Of a DNA stretch of 64,000 nucleotides, positions 1 through 8,417 are shown piece after piece. Position 1 is the stretch's first letter. Every line of letters starts with the position of its first letter. The position numbers and the translations under genes are program-made. This DNA comes from Dermacoccus nishinomiyaensis. GTDB taxonomy: Bacteria > Actinomycetota > Actinomycetes > Actinomycetales > Dermatophilaceae. The notes under the pieces are model-generated. The model had not been told where the DNA came from. It worked only from the letters and a program-made list of their open reading frames with translations, and made no database searches. The stretch covers positions 992,001 through 1,056,000 of the forward strand of contig NZ_UFXX01000001.1 of assembly GCF_900447535.1 (NCBI RefSeq), in the 5' to 3' direction.

Positions 1-199
1 TCGGGGCGATGACGCCCTCGCTGAGGATGCCGGTCGCGACCTGGTACAGCAGCGGCTGGAACAGGTGATGCGTCGTCGAGGAGATGAGGACGACGTCGAC
101 GTCCTCGTCCTTGAACTGGGTCGCGGCGAACAGACCGCCGAAGCCGGAGCCGATGATGACGACGCGGTGGCGCGTGGCGCTCTTGTGTGCAATACCCAT
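1..199 (-). CDS. ndh: Type II NADH dehydrogenase (NDH-2), N-terminal part, cut by window edge
   Basis: Only the first 66 codons are in the window; the gene runs off the left edge. The reading starts MGIAHKSATRHRVVIIGSGF and carries the Rossmann FAD-binding glycine pattern GSGFGGL at residues 17-23, then HHLFQPLLYQVATG at 44-57, a stretch characteristic of the non-proton-pumping NADH:quinone oxidoreductases. These peripheral membrane flavoproteins pass electrons from NADH to menaquinone. The ATG at 197-199 is preceded on the minus strand by GAGGA at good spacing. The gene is divergent from the FHA gene at 424. Family assignment rests on the N-terminus only. Confidence 0.85.
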   Translation of the reverse strand, partial: MGIAHKSATRHRVVIIGSGFGGLFAATQFKDEDVDVVLISSTTHHLFQPLLYQVATGILSEGVIAP

Positions 200-423
200 G
201 GATTCCTCGCAGATCTCGCGTGCGTGTCGCCTGGCCCGATCACGCTTGGACGCTGCCCCCAGCTTACTCATTCCCGACGCCCACCCATGGGTGTGTCGCG
301 GCCGGTAGGCTGCCCCATGACACGGGCGCGCCCGACCACCGACATCGGCGGGCCGACACCCGGATGACAACGACGGATCGACGTAGGACGGGACGGCGCC
401 CCGCGCCGCGAACGGAGTGGACG

Positions 424-1347
424 ATGAGCGAACGAGGCCGCGAGCCGTACCCCATCCAGTGGAACGCGCCCGCCACGGGCACCGCGCAGCCGGCGTGGGC
501 CGGGCCGCGACCAGATGCTCAGCTCGACGCGCCCGCCGGCCAGGCTGACGCTCCGGCTGCCGCCGGCGGACGCTCGTCGGGCGATGCCCCGGCCACGCCG
601 CAGCAGAGGGATGCGCGACAGACGGACGCGAGCTCGGCCGACGAGCAGGGCGTCGGCCCGGCCGCTCCCGGGCAGCTCGGCAACCCGTGGAACGACGCCC
701 AGCCCGCCGCCACGCCCGTGGGGTGGGCAGGCGAACAGCAGCCCGCCGGGCGGCCTGCGCCCGGCGATGCAGGTCAGCACGCGGCGCCCTCGGCGCCTCA
801 CGCGGTGGGCTCCGACCCCGCTGACGGTGCATCCGAGTCGCCGCGCCACGACCAGGCCGACGGCGACGCCGACCAGGCACCCCGCGGTGGCGCCTCACCC
901 GTCGGAGCCGTGCCCGCGCCGGCAGCCGACGCGCAGGCGACGAGCCCGTCGAACGGCTACCCGTCGGCACCTCCGTCGGGTGGTTACCCGTCCGCACCTC
1001 CGTCTGGGGGCTATGCGTCGGCTCCCCCGTCGAACGGGTACTCCTCGAGCGGGTACGAGTCGGCGCCGCCGCAGGTCGTCGGCCAGAACGACGATCTGCC
1101 GGAGGACTCGCTGACGATCGGGCGCAGCCGCAGCAACAGCATCGTGCTCGACGACATGCTCGTCTCGCGCCGGCACGTCGTCATCACTGCGGACGATGAG
1201 GGTCTGCTGCTGCGCGATCTCGGGTCGCGCAACGGCACGTTCGTCAACGGGCGCCGCGTCGAGCAGACATTGCTGCACGAAGGCGACCGCATCGGCATCG
1301 GCGCGTCCACCTTCGAGGTGCGCGACGGCTGGCTCGTCTCGGTCTGA
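424..1347 (+). CDS. FHA-domain protein with Pro/Gly/Ser-rich repeat linker
   Basis: Predicted 307-residue protein. Residues 1 to about 215 are low complexity (Ala, Pro, Gly, Gln, Asp) and end in four 9-residue repeats of the type PSGGYPSAP. The C-terminal 85 residues form a forkhead-associated domain with the phosphothreonine-binding landmarks GRSRSN, SRRHVVI and GSRNGTFVNG. FHA domains bind phosphothreonine peptides, so a Ser/Thr kinase pathway partner is expected. The ATG at 424 has GGAG six bases upstream; an upstream in-frame ATG at 364 lacks a ribosome site. The next FHA-ABC gene starts about 100 bases downstream on the same strand, suggesting cotranscription. Function beyond phosphopeptide binding is not known. 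Confidence 0.85.
   Translation: MSERGREPYPIQWNAPATGTAQPAWAGPRPDAQLDAPAGQADAPAAAGGRSSGDAPATPQQRDARQTDASSADEQGVGPAAPGQLGNPWNDAQPAATPVGWAGEQQPAGRPAPGDAGQHAAPSAPHAVGSDPADGASESPRHDQADGDADQAPRGGASPVGAVPAPAADAQATSPSNGYPSAPPSGGYPSAPPSGGYASAPPSNGYSSSGYESAPPQVVGQNDDLPEDSLTIGRSRSNSIVLDDMLVSRRHVVITADDEGLLLRDLGSRNGTFVNGRRVEQTLLHEGDRIGIGASTFEVRDGWLVSV
946..1053 (+). repeat. Four tandem 27-bp coding repeats in the FHA gene
   Basis: Units at 946-972, 973-999, 1000-1026 and 1027-1053 encode PSNGYPSAP, PSGGYPSAP, PSGGYASAP and PSNGYSSSG. The unit length is a multiple of three, so copy number can change without loss of frame. They form the flexible linker immediately before the FHA domain. Confidence 0.85.
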
Positions 1348-1444
1348 GCCGCGAACACCCGTCCGGGCCGGCCGCGATCCAGCCCGGACATCGACCACAG
1401 CAGCGCCCGTGGGCGCTGGGACGCTCCGGGAGGGAAGCGTGGGG

Positions 1445-4024
1445 ATGCAAGAACTGACGGTGCAGGTCGACGGGCACGTCGTGCGGTTGCAACCAGGTGA
1501 GAGCGCGACGATCGGCCGCGGCCGCGACTGCGACATCACGATCGTCGACGTCGACGTCTCGCGACGCCACGCTCAGGTGAGCGCGCAGGGCGAGTGGTGG
1601 CAGGTGCGTGACCTCGACAGCTCGAACGGCACCTGGGTCGACGGCCAGCGCGTGCGCGGTTACCGCGATCTGCGCGGTGGTGAGGACGTCCGCCTCGGCG
1701 GGCCCCGTGGGACGCGAGTCGAGTTCTCGCGAAGTTCCACCCCAGCAGGTGAGCAGGTCGCGCGCAGTGTCGACCCGAACGGCGCTAGCCCGTCACAGGC
1801 CCCGCCCGAGGCGACCTCGATCTCCGTGCCGATGCCGCGTCGCAGCAGCGGCGCGTCGAGCGCTGCGCCCACGCCCGACGCCACGACCGGTTCGAGCCTG
1901 AAGACCGGCCCGATCCGGCTGCCCCGCCCCCCGCAGGCCCCCGCCGAGCGACGTGCGAGCGGCGACGTGTTCCAGGGATGGACCGGGCAGCTCGAGCCCG
2001 AACCCACCGGCCGCATGACCGTCCAGGGCGCCGTCCCACAAGCCATGGCCCTGCCGTCGGGCACCATCACCATCGGTCGCGGCACCGAGAACGAGATCGT
2101 CGTGCGCGACCTGCTCGCGAGCCGGCGTCACGCCCGCCTTGTGCCGCAGGGCGACAGCTTCGCCGTCGAGGATCTCGGCAGCAGCAACGGCACCTACATC
2201 AACGGTGCGCGCATCACCCGCGGCACCTTGCGCGAGGACGACCTGCTCGCCGTCGGCCACACCCGATTCACGCTGAAGAACGGGCGTCTCGTCGCGAGCG
2301 AGGACGAAGGCGACGTCACCTTCGTCGCCAACCACCTGTCGTTCTCGCTGCCCGACGGCAAGAAGCTGCTCGACGACGTCAGTTTCGGCCTCGAAGGATC
2401 GAGTCTCGTCGCCGTCATCGGCCCCTCGGGTGCGGGCAAGTCGACGCTGCTCAAGGCCCTCATCGGCGCCCAGAAGGCTACCGAGGGCGAGGTCTACTAC
2501 GACGGACGAGACCTCTACGACAACTACGAGGATCTGCGTCACCGTATCGGCGTCGTCCCGCAGGACGACGTCGTCCACCCCGAGCTGACGGTCCGTCAGG
2601 CCCTGCGGTACGCGGCCGAGCTGCGCTTCCCCGCCGACCTCGATCGTGAGTCGCGCGAGGCCCGCGTCGAGGAGGTCATCGACGAACTAGGGCTGACGGA
2701 GCACGCCGCCACCCAGGTCTCACGCCTGTCCGGTGGCCAACGCAAACGCACGTCCGTTGCCCTCGAGCTGCTGACGCGCCCGTCGCTGCTCTTCCTCGAC
2801 GAACCGACCTCCGGCCTCGACCCGGGCCTCGACAAGCGCGTCATGCTGACGCTGCGCGGCCTCGCCGACGGCGGCCGCACCGTCGTCGTCATCACGCACA
2901 ACGTCGCGAGCCTCGGCGTCTGCGACCGGGTGCTCATGCTCGCACCGGGTGGACGTGTCGCCTACTTCGGCCCGCCCGACGAGATGCTGCCCTACTTCTC
3001 GGCGAGCGATCACGCCGATGTGTTCAACACCGTCACCGACGACCCGCAGCGCTCGCAGGATGTGTTCCGCTCCTCGGCGATGATGGACAGCCAGGTGTCC
3101 GCTCCCCTGAGCGCGCCGCGCCCGTCCGCGGCGTCGCAGCGGGACGTGCCACCGCGTCAGCAGTCGATCTTTCGTCAGCTGTCGACGCTCATCCGACGCC
3201 AGTTCAGGGTCATCGCGGCCGACCGCGGCTTCGTCGCCTTCATGCTGCTGCTCCCCATCGCCCTCGCGGGCCTGGCGATGCTCGTACCGGGCACGCACGG
3301 GCTGAAGACGGTCTTCTTCGAGCAGGAACTCATCGCCAACGGGGGCGACCCCGGCAAGGTGACGCTGCGGGCTGAAGGAACCCAGATCATGACGCTCATC
3401 GTCATGGGATCGGTCTTCATGGGGTTGGCCGCCACCATCCGCGAACTCGTCGCCGAGCGCCCGATCTTCTTGCGGGAGAAGGCCGTCGGACTGTCACCCT
3501 TCGCCTACATCGGCAGCAAGGTCGTCACGTACGGGCTGCTCGTCGCGGTGCAGTGCGCCATCCTCGTCCTGCTCGTCATCGCGGGCAAGGGCGCGCCGAC
3601 CGCCCCCGTCGCGCTCGCCAACACGACGCTCGAGACGTTCGTCCTCGCCTTCCTGACGGGGCTCGCGGCTGTCGCGATCGGCCTCGCGTTGTCGAGCTTC
3701 GCGAAGACGAACGAGCAGGTCATGCCGATGCTCGTCATCGTCATCATGGGCGCGCTGGTCTTCTCGGGTGGGCTGTTCGATCTCGACAGCCAGCTCATGC
3801 GCGGCCTCGGCAGCATCTTCCCGAGCCGTTGGGGCCTGGCCATGGGTGCCCAGACCGCCGACGTCAAGACGAGCATGACGATCCCCGGCCGTTCCCGCTC
3901 GTGGGATCCGTTCTGGGTGCGGGACACCGACCACTGGCTCATCGCCGCGTCCGCGCTGATCGCCATCTTCGTGGTCGGCACGACCATCGCCTGGTGGAGC
4001 TCGCGCCGCCGCAAGAGCATGTGA
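1445..4024 (+). CDS. FHA-FHA-ABC transporter (ATPase fused to ABC-2 permease), Rv1747-like
   Basis: An 859-residue exporter half-molecule of ABCG-like order. FHA domain 1 covers about residues 10-90 (GRGRDCDITI, SRRHAQV, SSNGTW), FHA domain 2 about 195-285 (GRGTENEIVV, SRRHARL, SSNGTYINGA). The ATPase follows, with Walker A GPSGAGKST near 325, signature LSGGQRKR near 428, Walker B LLFLDEP near 448 and switch His in VITHN near 482. Six hydrophobic segments lie at about 595-850. The architecture equals mycobacterial Rv1747, whose FHA domains are read by a Ser/Thr kinase; the exported substrate here is unknown. The start may instead be GTG at 1439, which has better spacing (5 nt) to GGAGG at 1429. 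Confidence 0.9.
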   Translation: MQELTVQVDGHVVRLQPGESATIGRGRDCDITIVDVDVSRRHAQVSAQGEWWQVRDLDSSNGTWVDGQRVRGYRDLRGGEDVRLGGPRGTRVEFSRSSTPAGEQVARSVDPNGASPSQAPPEATSISVPMPRRSSGASSAAPTPDATTGSSLKTGPIRLPRPPQAPAERRASGDVFQGWTGQLEPEPTGRMTVQGAVPQAMALPSGTITIGRGTENEIVVRDLLASRRHARLVPQGDSFAVEDLGSSNGTYINGARITRGTLREDDLLAVGHTRFTLKNGRLVASEDEGDVTFVANHLSFSLPDGKKLLDDVSFGLEGSSLVAVIGPSGAGKSTLLKALIGAQKATEGEVYYDGRDLYDNYEDLRHRIGVVPQDDVVHPELTVRQALRYAAELRFPADLDRESREARVEEVIDELGLTEHAATQVSRLSGGQRKRTSVALELLTRPSLLFLDEPTSGLDPGLDKRVMLTLRGLADGGRTVVVITHNVASLGVCDRVLMLAPGGRVAYFGPPDEMLPYFSASDHADVFNTVTDDPQRSQDVFRSSAMMDSQVSAPLSAPRPSAASQRDVPPRQQSIFRQLSTLIRRQFRVIAADRGFVAFMLLLPIALAGLAMLVPGTHGLKTVFFEQELIANGGDPGKVTLRAEGTQIMTLIVMGSVFMGLAATIRELVAERPIFLREKAVGLSPFAYIGSKVVTYGLLVAVQCAILVLLVIAGKGAPTAPVALANTTLETFVLAFLTGLAAVAIGLALSSFAKTNEQVMPMLVIVIMGALVFSGGLFDLDSQLMRGLGSIFPSRWGLAMGAQTADVKTSMTIPGRSRSWDPFWVRDTDHWLIAASALIAIFVVGTTIAWWSSRRRKSM

Positions 4025-4040
4025 GGCCCGCCGGGCTCAC
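4021..4040 (+). terminator. Short hairpin at the 3' end of the FHA-ABC gene
   Basis: GTGAG-CCCG pairs with CGGG-CTCAC with one bulged G, overlapping the stop codon. A second small hairpin (ACGCGTC/GACGCGT) follows within 50 bases. No T run. The two genes here converge, so termination is expected. Confidence 0.35.
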
Positions 4041-4114
4041 GAGTCCTCGAACATCGCCCGGAAACGCGTCAGCCCCGACGCGTATCCGAGCGACGTTCGT
4101 CAGGGGGTGTTCCG

Positions 4115-5278
4115 TCAGTAGCGCAGGTCGCTCCACACGCCGGCATGATCAGTGCCGGGGACGGTGAAGGTGCCCGCGTCGACGGGCACGAAACCACGCG
4201 TGAGGATGTGGTCGATCTGGGCGAACGGCGGCACGACGGCGTCCTGCGGCCACGTCGGCGGCCAGTTGCCATGCCGGGCGGGAAAGGCGTCGATGAGTCC
4301 GTCCGCGAGATGCCGGAACGCCGGGTGCGCCGCCGAGGCGTTGAAATCGCCCGCCATCACGAGGTGCGGCGCGTTCTCGCCGCGTTGCCAGCGTCCCAGC
4401 GCCTCGAGCTGCGGGCGCCACTGGTTCGCGCCGTCCTGCAGCGGCGGGTAGGTGTGCACGCCGTGCACGGTGACATCGGCGCCGGGTGCTGCGACCGTCA
4501 CGATCGGCATCTGCAGGTCGTAGGCGCCGAGGTGGCGGCCGTCGTCAAGCGTGTGCAGCGGGTAGCGCGACAGGACGGCCGTGCCGCGTGAGCCGTCGTC
4601 GACGAGCCCCGAGGCGCGGTACGGCAACTGCCCACCCAGACCCGCGGCGTCGAGCAGGCGCAGCTTCACGGCCGTTGTCTCGGGCATGACGACGACGTCC
4701 GGGCGCACCCGGGCGACCTCAGCGGCGACGGCGCCTGCGTCAGCGCCTCCGAACTCGAGGTTGAGCGCGAGGACACGCAGGTGCCGCTGGCCGGCAGCAT
4801 GCTGCACCGACGACGGCGGGCTCGGATGCTGCGCGAGTGCCACGCCTGCCGCCGTTGCAGCGACGAGCATGGGAAGCGCCGCGAGGAGCGCCGCGCGCCG
4901 GCGTACGAGCACCGCCGCGACGAGCATCACCGCGGCGATCAGCACCCAGACCGGCGTGAGCGCCTGCAGAACGGGCACGACGTTGCCGATGAGCACGTCG
5001 CACCACATGAGAGCGCACAGCGCGGCAGTGAGCAGGCACGCGAGCGCGATGACGACACCGAGCACGCGACGAACGCGGCCTGCGGGCCTCGTCACCCAGC
5101 GTTTCGACTTGCTTCCCGACCGATCCTCGACGGCGCTTCGCCCGAATCGTGCCCTCCGCCCGCTCGAGCCGCCCTTCTCTCGATCATCGACCGCGTTCAC
5201 CGTGGTCGACGCAGGTGAGCTGCCGGCATGCTCTCCGGCGCACTGATCACCGTCGGCCTGCGCACCCTGATCGCTCAC
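4115..5278 (-). CDS. Membrane-anchored endonuclease/exonuclease/phosphatase (EEP) family protein
   Basis: A 387-residue protein with a charged N-terminal stretch, three hydrophobic helices between about residues 70 and 150, then an extracytoplasmic DNase I-like domain. EEP landmarks are visible in order: LNLEFGG, a PET metal-binding triad in VVMPETT, GTAVLSR, HTYPP, GDFNAS, QIDHIL and the terminal TDHAGVWSDL. The family hydrolyses phosphodiester bonds in nucleic acids, sphingolipids or inositol phosphates; the substrate cannot be told from sequence. The start codon overlaps the stop codon of the upstream S4 gene in an ATGA arrangement, so the two are probably translationally coupled. Confidence 0.85.
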   Translation of the reverse strand: MSDQGAQADGDQCAGEHAGSSPASTTVNAVDDREKGGSSGRRARFGRSAVEDRSGSKSKRWVTRPAGRVRRVLGVVIALACLLTAALCALMWCDVLIGNVVPVLQALTPVWVLIAAVMLVAAVLVRRRAALLAALPMLVAATAAGVALAQHPSPPSSVQHAAGQRHLRVLALNLEFGGADAGAVAAEVARVRPDVVVMPETTAVKLRLLDAAGLGGQLPYRASGLVDDGSRGTAVLSRYPLHTLDDGRHLGAYDLQMPIVTVAAPGADVTVHGVHTYPPLQDGANQWRPQLEALGRWQRGENAPHLVMAGDFNASAAHPAFRHLADGLIDAFPARHGNWPPTWPQDAVVPPFAQIDHILTRGFVPVDAGTFTVPGTDHAGVWSDLRY

Positions 5279-5664
5279 CGCGCTCCCCCGTGACGCAGGC
5301 GCTCCATCTCACGGCGGTCTTTCTTCGTCGGACGCCCAGCGCCGCGGTCACGCACCGGGATCTGCGGGATGATCTCGCGCTGGCGCGGCGGCGTCGACTC
5401 GACGTAGCACTGCGCCGCGACGGGCGCCCCGACGCGCTTCTTGACCAGGCCCGTGACATGCACGATGCGGTCGAAGCCCTGCTGCCGCACGCGCAGATCG
5501 GCGCCCACCGTCACGCTCGTCGACGGCTTGACGGTCGCACCGTTCATGCGGACGTGCCCGGCGCGACAGGCGGTCGTCGCCGCCGAGCGGGTCTTGTACA
5601 ACCGGACAGCCCACAACCAGGCATCGATGCGGACGCTGCCCTCCACCCCCGACGTCATGCTCAT
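5275..5664 (-). CDS. RNA-binding S4-domain protein (Hsp15/RqcP type)
   Basis: A 129-residue basic protein. The S4 domain begins at RIDAWLWAVRLYKTRSAAT and contains the typical GHVRMNG and KPS elements; the tail is rich in Arg and Lys (GRPTKKDRREMERL). Hsp15 proteins bind 50S subunits carrying nascent chains, and related RqcP proteins act in ribosome quality control; either role is possible. I start at the ATG at 5664 because the hexamer TACCCT lies 7 bases upstream, which fits a leaderless transcript; an ATG two codons later at 5658 is an alternative. It overlaps the EEP gene by four bases. Confidence 0.85.
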   Translation of the reverse strand: MSMTSGVEGSVRIDAWLWAVRLYKTRSAATTACRAGHVRMNGATVKPSTSVTVGADLRVRQQGFDRIVHVTGLVKKRVGAPVAAQCYVESTPPRQREIIPQIPVRDRGAGRPTKKDRREMERLRHGGAR

Positions 5665-5671
5665 GGGCGCC

Positions 5672-5677
5672 AGGGTA
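5672..5677 (-). promoter_or_regulatory. -10-like hexamer for leaderless S4 gene
   Basis: TACCCT on the minus strand, 7 bases before the ATG at 5664. No ribosome site intervenes. One of a set of at least twelve such sites in the window. Confidence 0.45.
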
Positions 5678-5724
5678 GGCCACCTCCCTGCACCGACGCT
5701 GGGCCGGCTCGCAGATCTCGCGGC

Positions 5725-5806
5725 GCCCAGCCGGATGGCGACTGACTCACAGGGAGGCACGTCATACGCTGCTTCCCTGTGAGTTCGTCGCCATCCTGCG
5801 TTGGGC
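5725..5806. repeat. Long imperfect inverted repeat (arms about 34 bp)
   Basis: The left arm 5725-5758 and right arm 5771-5806 are reverse complements over about 30 positions with a few mismatches and two gaps; the core arms contain GGATGGCGAC and ACTCACAGGGA. The loop is about 12 bases. It sits between the 3' end of the secreted-protein locus (5907) and the S4 gene. It could end transcription of the upstream minus-strand genes, but the arms are longer than usual for a terminator and no T run follows. Confidence 0.6.
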
Positions 5807-5906
5807 TCGCCCGCGGCATCGTCCTACGACCGGGCGTGCATCGTGGCGTCTCGACCCTGAGCACCTGCCCCCGTGCTCGTCGCTGATCGCGCTCGTCGCT
5901 CGCCGC

Positions 5907-6682
5907 TCATCGGGCGCGGCGCAGGCGGCGCGTCGCGCTCAGCAGTGCACCCGCCGCACCGGGGAACGACACGACCAGCGCGCCCGGGTCGCGATCGCTC
6001 GATACGTGGTCGGTCTCGACGACCGGGCCGACGCCCGGAGGCGTCTGGCTGGGGCGCCTCGCAGGTGGCGGCAGCGTCGAGCTCGGGTGGGTCGCCGGAA
6101 TCGAACCGTCCTCGACCGGCCCGGTCGGTGACCATCCGGACGTGGGTGTACCGCCGGCCGGAGTACCGCAGTGCAGGTCCGTCGCGATCTTCGCAGCGAC
6201 CGCGCCGGTGCGGGGGTCGACGAACGCGAGTGTGTGGCGCCCGTCCGGCACCCCGAGTGCGCCATAGTCATGGCTCGCGGGCCGAACCTGAGCGCCCGCG
6301 TAGCCGACCCCGTCGAGGGTGACGTTCCACCGCGCCGGCGTGTTCGCGAAGTTGACGACCCATCCCGGCATAGCCGTAAGCCCCTGTCACACGTCGTGCC
6401 GAGGAACGCGGCGGCCGCCGGGTAGGTGACACCGATGCTTCCGGCGATGTCGCGTCGTTCCGCCGCCGTCCCGTGCTTGATGGCCCAGGCGAGCATCGCG
6501 TCGTCGGAGGTCGCCGCGGCCGCGCTCGCGGGCACGGGCATGGCCGAACGGCTCGCGCGAGATTCCGTGACCGACCCGTTGCGCAGACGGCCCACCAGCC
6601 CCCAACCGAGACGAATCAGGTGGCCTACGACGCGATGCGAGCTCACACGATGGCTCAGGTTCGAGCCCCGAGCAGGTGGCAT
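5907..6682 (-). pseudogene. Secreted hypothetical protein, reading frame broken once (putative frameshift)
   Basis: The gene reads in one frame from 6682 to about 6385 (ending TYPAAAAFLGTTCDRG) and then makes sense only in another frame from about 6385 to 5907 (TAMPGWVVNFANTPARW, followed by a beta-rich segment, a proline-rich region and a C-terminal hydrophobic stretch ending RRLRRAR). A TGA closes the second frame just upstream of the junction. The shift lies at a run of four G; one extra G would give a continuous protein of about 258 residues. It could be a true pseudogene, a sequencing error, or two genes. The C-terminal hydrophobic segment with an Arg tail suggests a wall- or membrane-anchored protein. 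No family recognised. Confidence 0.5.
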
Positions 6683-6712
6683 GCTGGTGAATCGGCCGGC
6701 GACCGGACGACG

Positions 6713-7972
6713 TCAGCGCGTCGGGTGCGGCTGTGTTGCCCGTCTGCTGCGCGCGATCGCGGCGGCGAGCGTCAGCAGGATCGTCAGGCTGAGCACCGGG
6801 ACGGCCTCGCTGATGACGGTCTCGAGAGGGTCGTGGTGCAGTTCGGATCCGTTGTCGCGCGGCACGCTCTGGTACATCCCGGTGAGCACCCAGAGCCCGA
6901 GCAGGAAAGCCTGCGCCGCGATCGCCGGGTACAGCCCCTTGGCCCAACCGCGCGTCGCGAGGATCGCCCACACGGCGAACAGCGGCACGAGGACGAGGTG
7001 GTGGTACCAGGTGACCGGGCTGACCGCGCCCGTCGTGACGAAGATGACGAGGACAGCGCCCACGTCGTCGTCACGACGCAGCAGCGCGGCCGTGACGAAC
7101 ACCCCCGCCACGAGCGCCGCCGCGATGACGAGCAGGCGGACGAGGCCGGCGCCCGGCACGTCGTGCATGACCCGCGCGACGAGGCCCGACAGCGACTGGT
7201 TCCACTCACTCTCCGGCGCGCCGGGCCGGCTCGTGTCCCACAACGCCGACGTGAAGTACGTGACGACCTCGTGCGGCAGCACGATCGTCGAGACGACCAC
7301 GGTGACGACGCCCGCCCCCAGCGCGCGCAGGGCGCTCGCGTCGTCGCGGGTGAACAGGCGCGGGACGGCGGCGAGCGCCGGCGTGACCTTGACGCCCGCA
7401 GCCAGGCCGGTGAGCATGCCTGACAGCCGAGCCCCCGCGAGGCGCCGGCGGCCGAGACCGAGGTAGTCCTCGACGACGAACCAGGCCATGACGAGGTTGA
7501 TCTGGCCGAAGGCGAGCGTGCCGCCGACGGCGTCCGAGCGCGCGGCGAGCAGCACCCCACCCGCGGCGGCGAGGGGCGTGAGGGCTCCCGTCGCCAAGCC
7601 GGGGGCCGGGGCTCGCTCCCCCAGCCTCCACTGTGCGATCGAGCGATCCGCGAGCAACCAGCAGATGCGGAACAGTGCGACAAGGCTGCCGAGCGTCAGC
7701 AGCCCCGTCGCGACAGACCGCGCCAATGCGGCGAGCGGCGCGAAGGCCAGGACGGCGAACGGCGGATAGGTGAACGGCCAGCCGTCACCGAACCGGCCCT
7801 CGTACAGATCGGCTGTGCCGTTCAGCGTCTTCGCCGTCGCGTCGAGGTAGATGCGGGTGTCGAACAGCGTCCAGTTCCAAGAGCGCAGCTGCAGGATGGC
7901 GCTGACGGTCACGCACGCGCAGGCGAGCAGGTACACGAGCCACGCCTCGCGACGAAACGAACGGCGCCCCAT
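6713..7972 (-). CDS. GT87-family polyprenol-phosphate-mannose-dependent mannosyltransferase
   Basis: A 419-residue integral membrane protein with about ten hydrophobic helices. The first loop holds DTRIYLDATAKTLNGTADLY and the family pattern FTYPPFAVLAFAPL; further landmarks are FGQINLVMAWF and GVKVTPAL, as in the DUF2029/GT87 group that adds mannose from polyprenyl phosphate to lipomannan-like glycolipids outside the membrane. The ATG at 7972 is chosen because GGGAGA lies at good spacing; a longer form would start at 8053 or within the tRNA. The downstream broken secreted gene begins 30 bases after the stop. Acceptor unknown. Confidence 0.85.
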   Translation of the reverse strand: MGRRSFRREAWLVYLLACACVTVSAILQLRSWNWTLFDTRIYLDATAKTLNGTADLYEGRFGDGWPFTYPPFAVLAFAPLAALARSVATGLLTLGSLVALFRICWLLADRSIAQWRLGERAPAPGLATGALTPLAAAGGVLLAARSDAVGGTLAFGQINLVMAWFVVEDYLGLGRRRLAGARLSGMLTGLAAGVKVTPALAAVPRLFTRDDASALRALGAGVVTVVVSTIVLPHEVVTYFTSALWDTSRPGAPESEWNQSLSGLVARVMHDVPGAGLVRLLVIAAALVAGVFVTAALLRRDDDVGAVLVIFVTTGAVSPVTWYHHLVLVPLFAVWAILATRGWAKGLYPAIAAQAFLLGLWVLTGMYQSVPRDNGSELHHDPLETVISEAVPVLSLTILLTLAAAIARSRRATQPHPTR

Positions 7973-8071
7973 GAACTCTCCCTCATACGGCCACCTCGGG
8001 TGGCCGGCCTGCTCGACAGTGAGCCACCGTCGGCGCACTGAACTCGATGTCATCACCACGACGATCGCACC

Positions 8072-8108
8072 AAAAAGCCCGCCGCCTCTGAGATCAGAAG
8101 CGGCGGGC
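8072..8108 (-). terminator. Rho-independent terminator of the initiator tRNA gene
   Basis: On the minus strand a stem of 15 base pairs (arms 8094-8108 and 8077-8091, one G-T pair) is followed directly by TTTTT (8072-8076). It starts five bases after the tRNA 3' CCA end. Confidence 0.9.
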
Positions 8109-8112
8109 CACA

Positions 8113-8189
8113 TGGTAGCGGGGACAGGATTTGAACCTGCGACCTCCGGGTTATGAGCCCGGCGAGCTACCGAGCTGCTCCACCCCGCG
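8113..8189 (-). tRNA. tRNA-fMet (CAT), initiator
   Basis: 77 nt with an encoded CCA. The 5' end CGCGGGG pairs with CCCCGC at the 3' end while position 1 (C) faces T at 72, the unpaired first position needed for formylation. The anticodon stem carries three consecutive G-C pairs (GGG/CCC) next to CAT, the second initiator hallmark. T arm GGTTCAAATCC. This is the initiator rather than the elongator methionine tRNA. Confidence 0.97.
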
Positions 8190-8202
8190 TCGGTATGCCT
8201 TA

Positions 8203-8232
8203 ACTTTACGAGCAGATGAACAAAGAATGCAA
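8203..8232 (-). promoter_or_regulatory. Sigma70-type promoter of tRNA-fMet
   Basis: On the minus strand TTGCAT (8227-8232), an 18-base spacer and TAAAGT (8203-8208), ending 13 bases before the mature 5' end. The segment is unusually AT-rich compared with its surroundings. Confidence 0.65.
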
Positions 8233-8313
8233 ATCGGATGCCGCGTGAGCCTCGTCACCTCTCGCGAGACGCCTCCGCGCTGTGCCCTGCTCGAGCGTCT
8301 GCCCCCGTTCTCC

Positions 8314-8347
8314 CCTGCGTGCAAGTGCACCCGGGTGCACTTGAGCG
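8314..8347. repeat. 34-bp near-palindrome with a perfect 22-bp core
   Basis: The core 8322-8343 is a perfect palindrome whose half-site is CAAGTGCACCC; flanks TGCG and CGCA extend it with two mismatches. It lies 75 bases downstream of the PPA1309 gene and upstream of the tRNA promoter. With no loop bases it looks more like a dimeric protein-binding site than a terminator, though a hairpin is also possible. Confidence 0.6.
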
Positions 8348-8417
8348 CAAGAGGATGCGAGTGGTCACGGAGCCGTGGAGATGGTCGTCGCCGGGTGGTC
8401 GCCGCCAGGCCACGTCA

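Noticed and set aside
5725-5806. Terminal inverted repeats of an insertion sequence
   Set aside because: Only 12 bases lie between the arms; no transposase and no visible target-site duplication.
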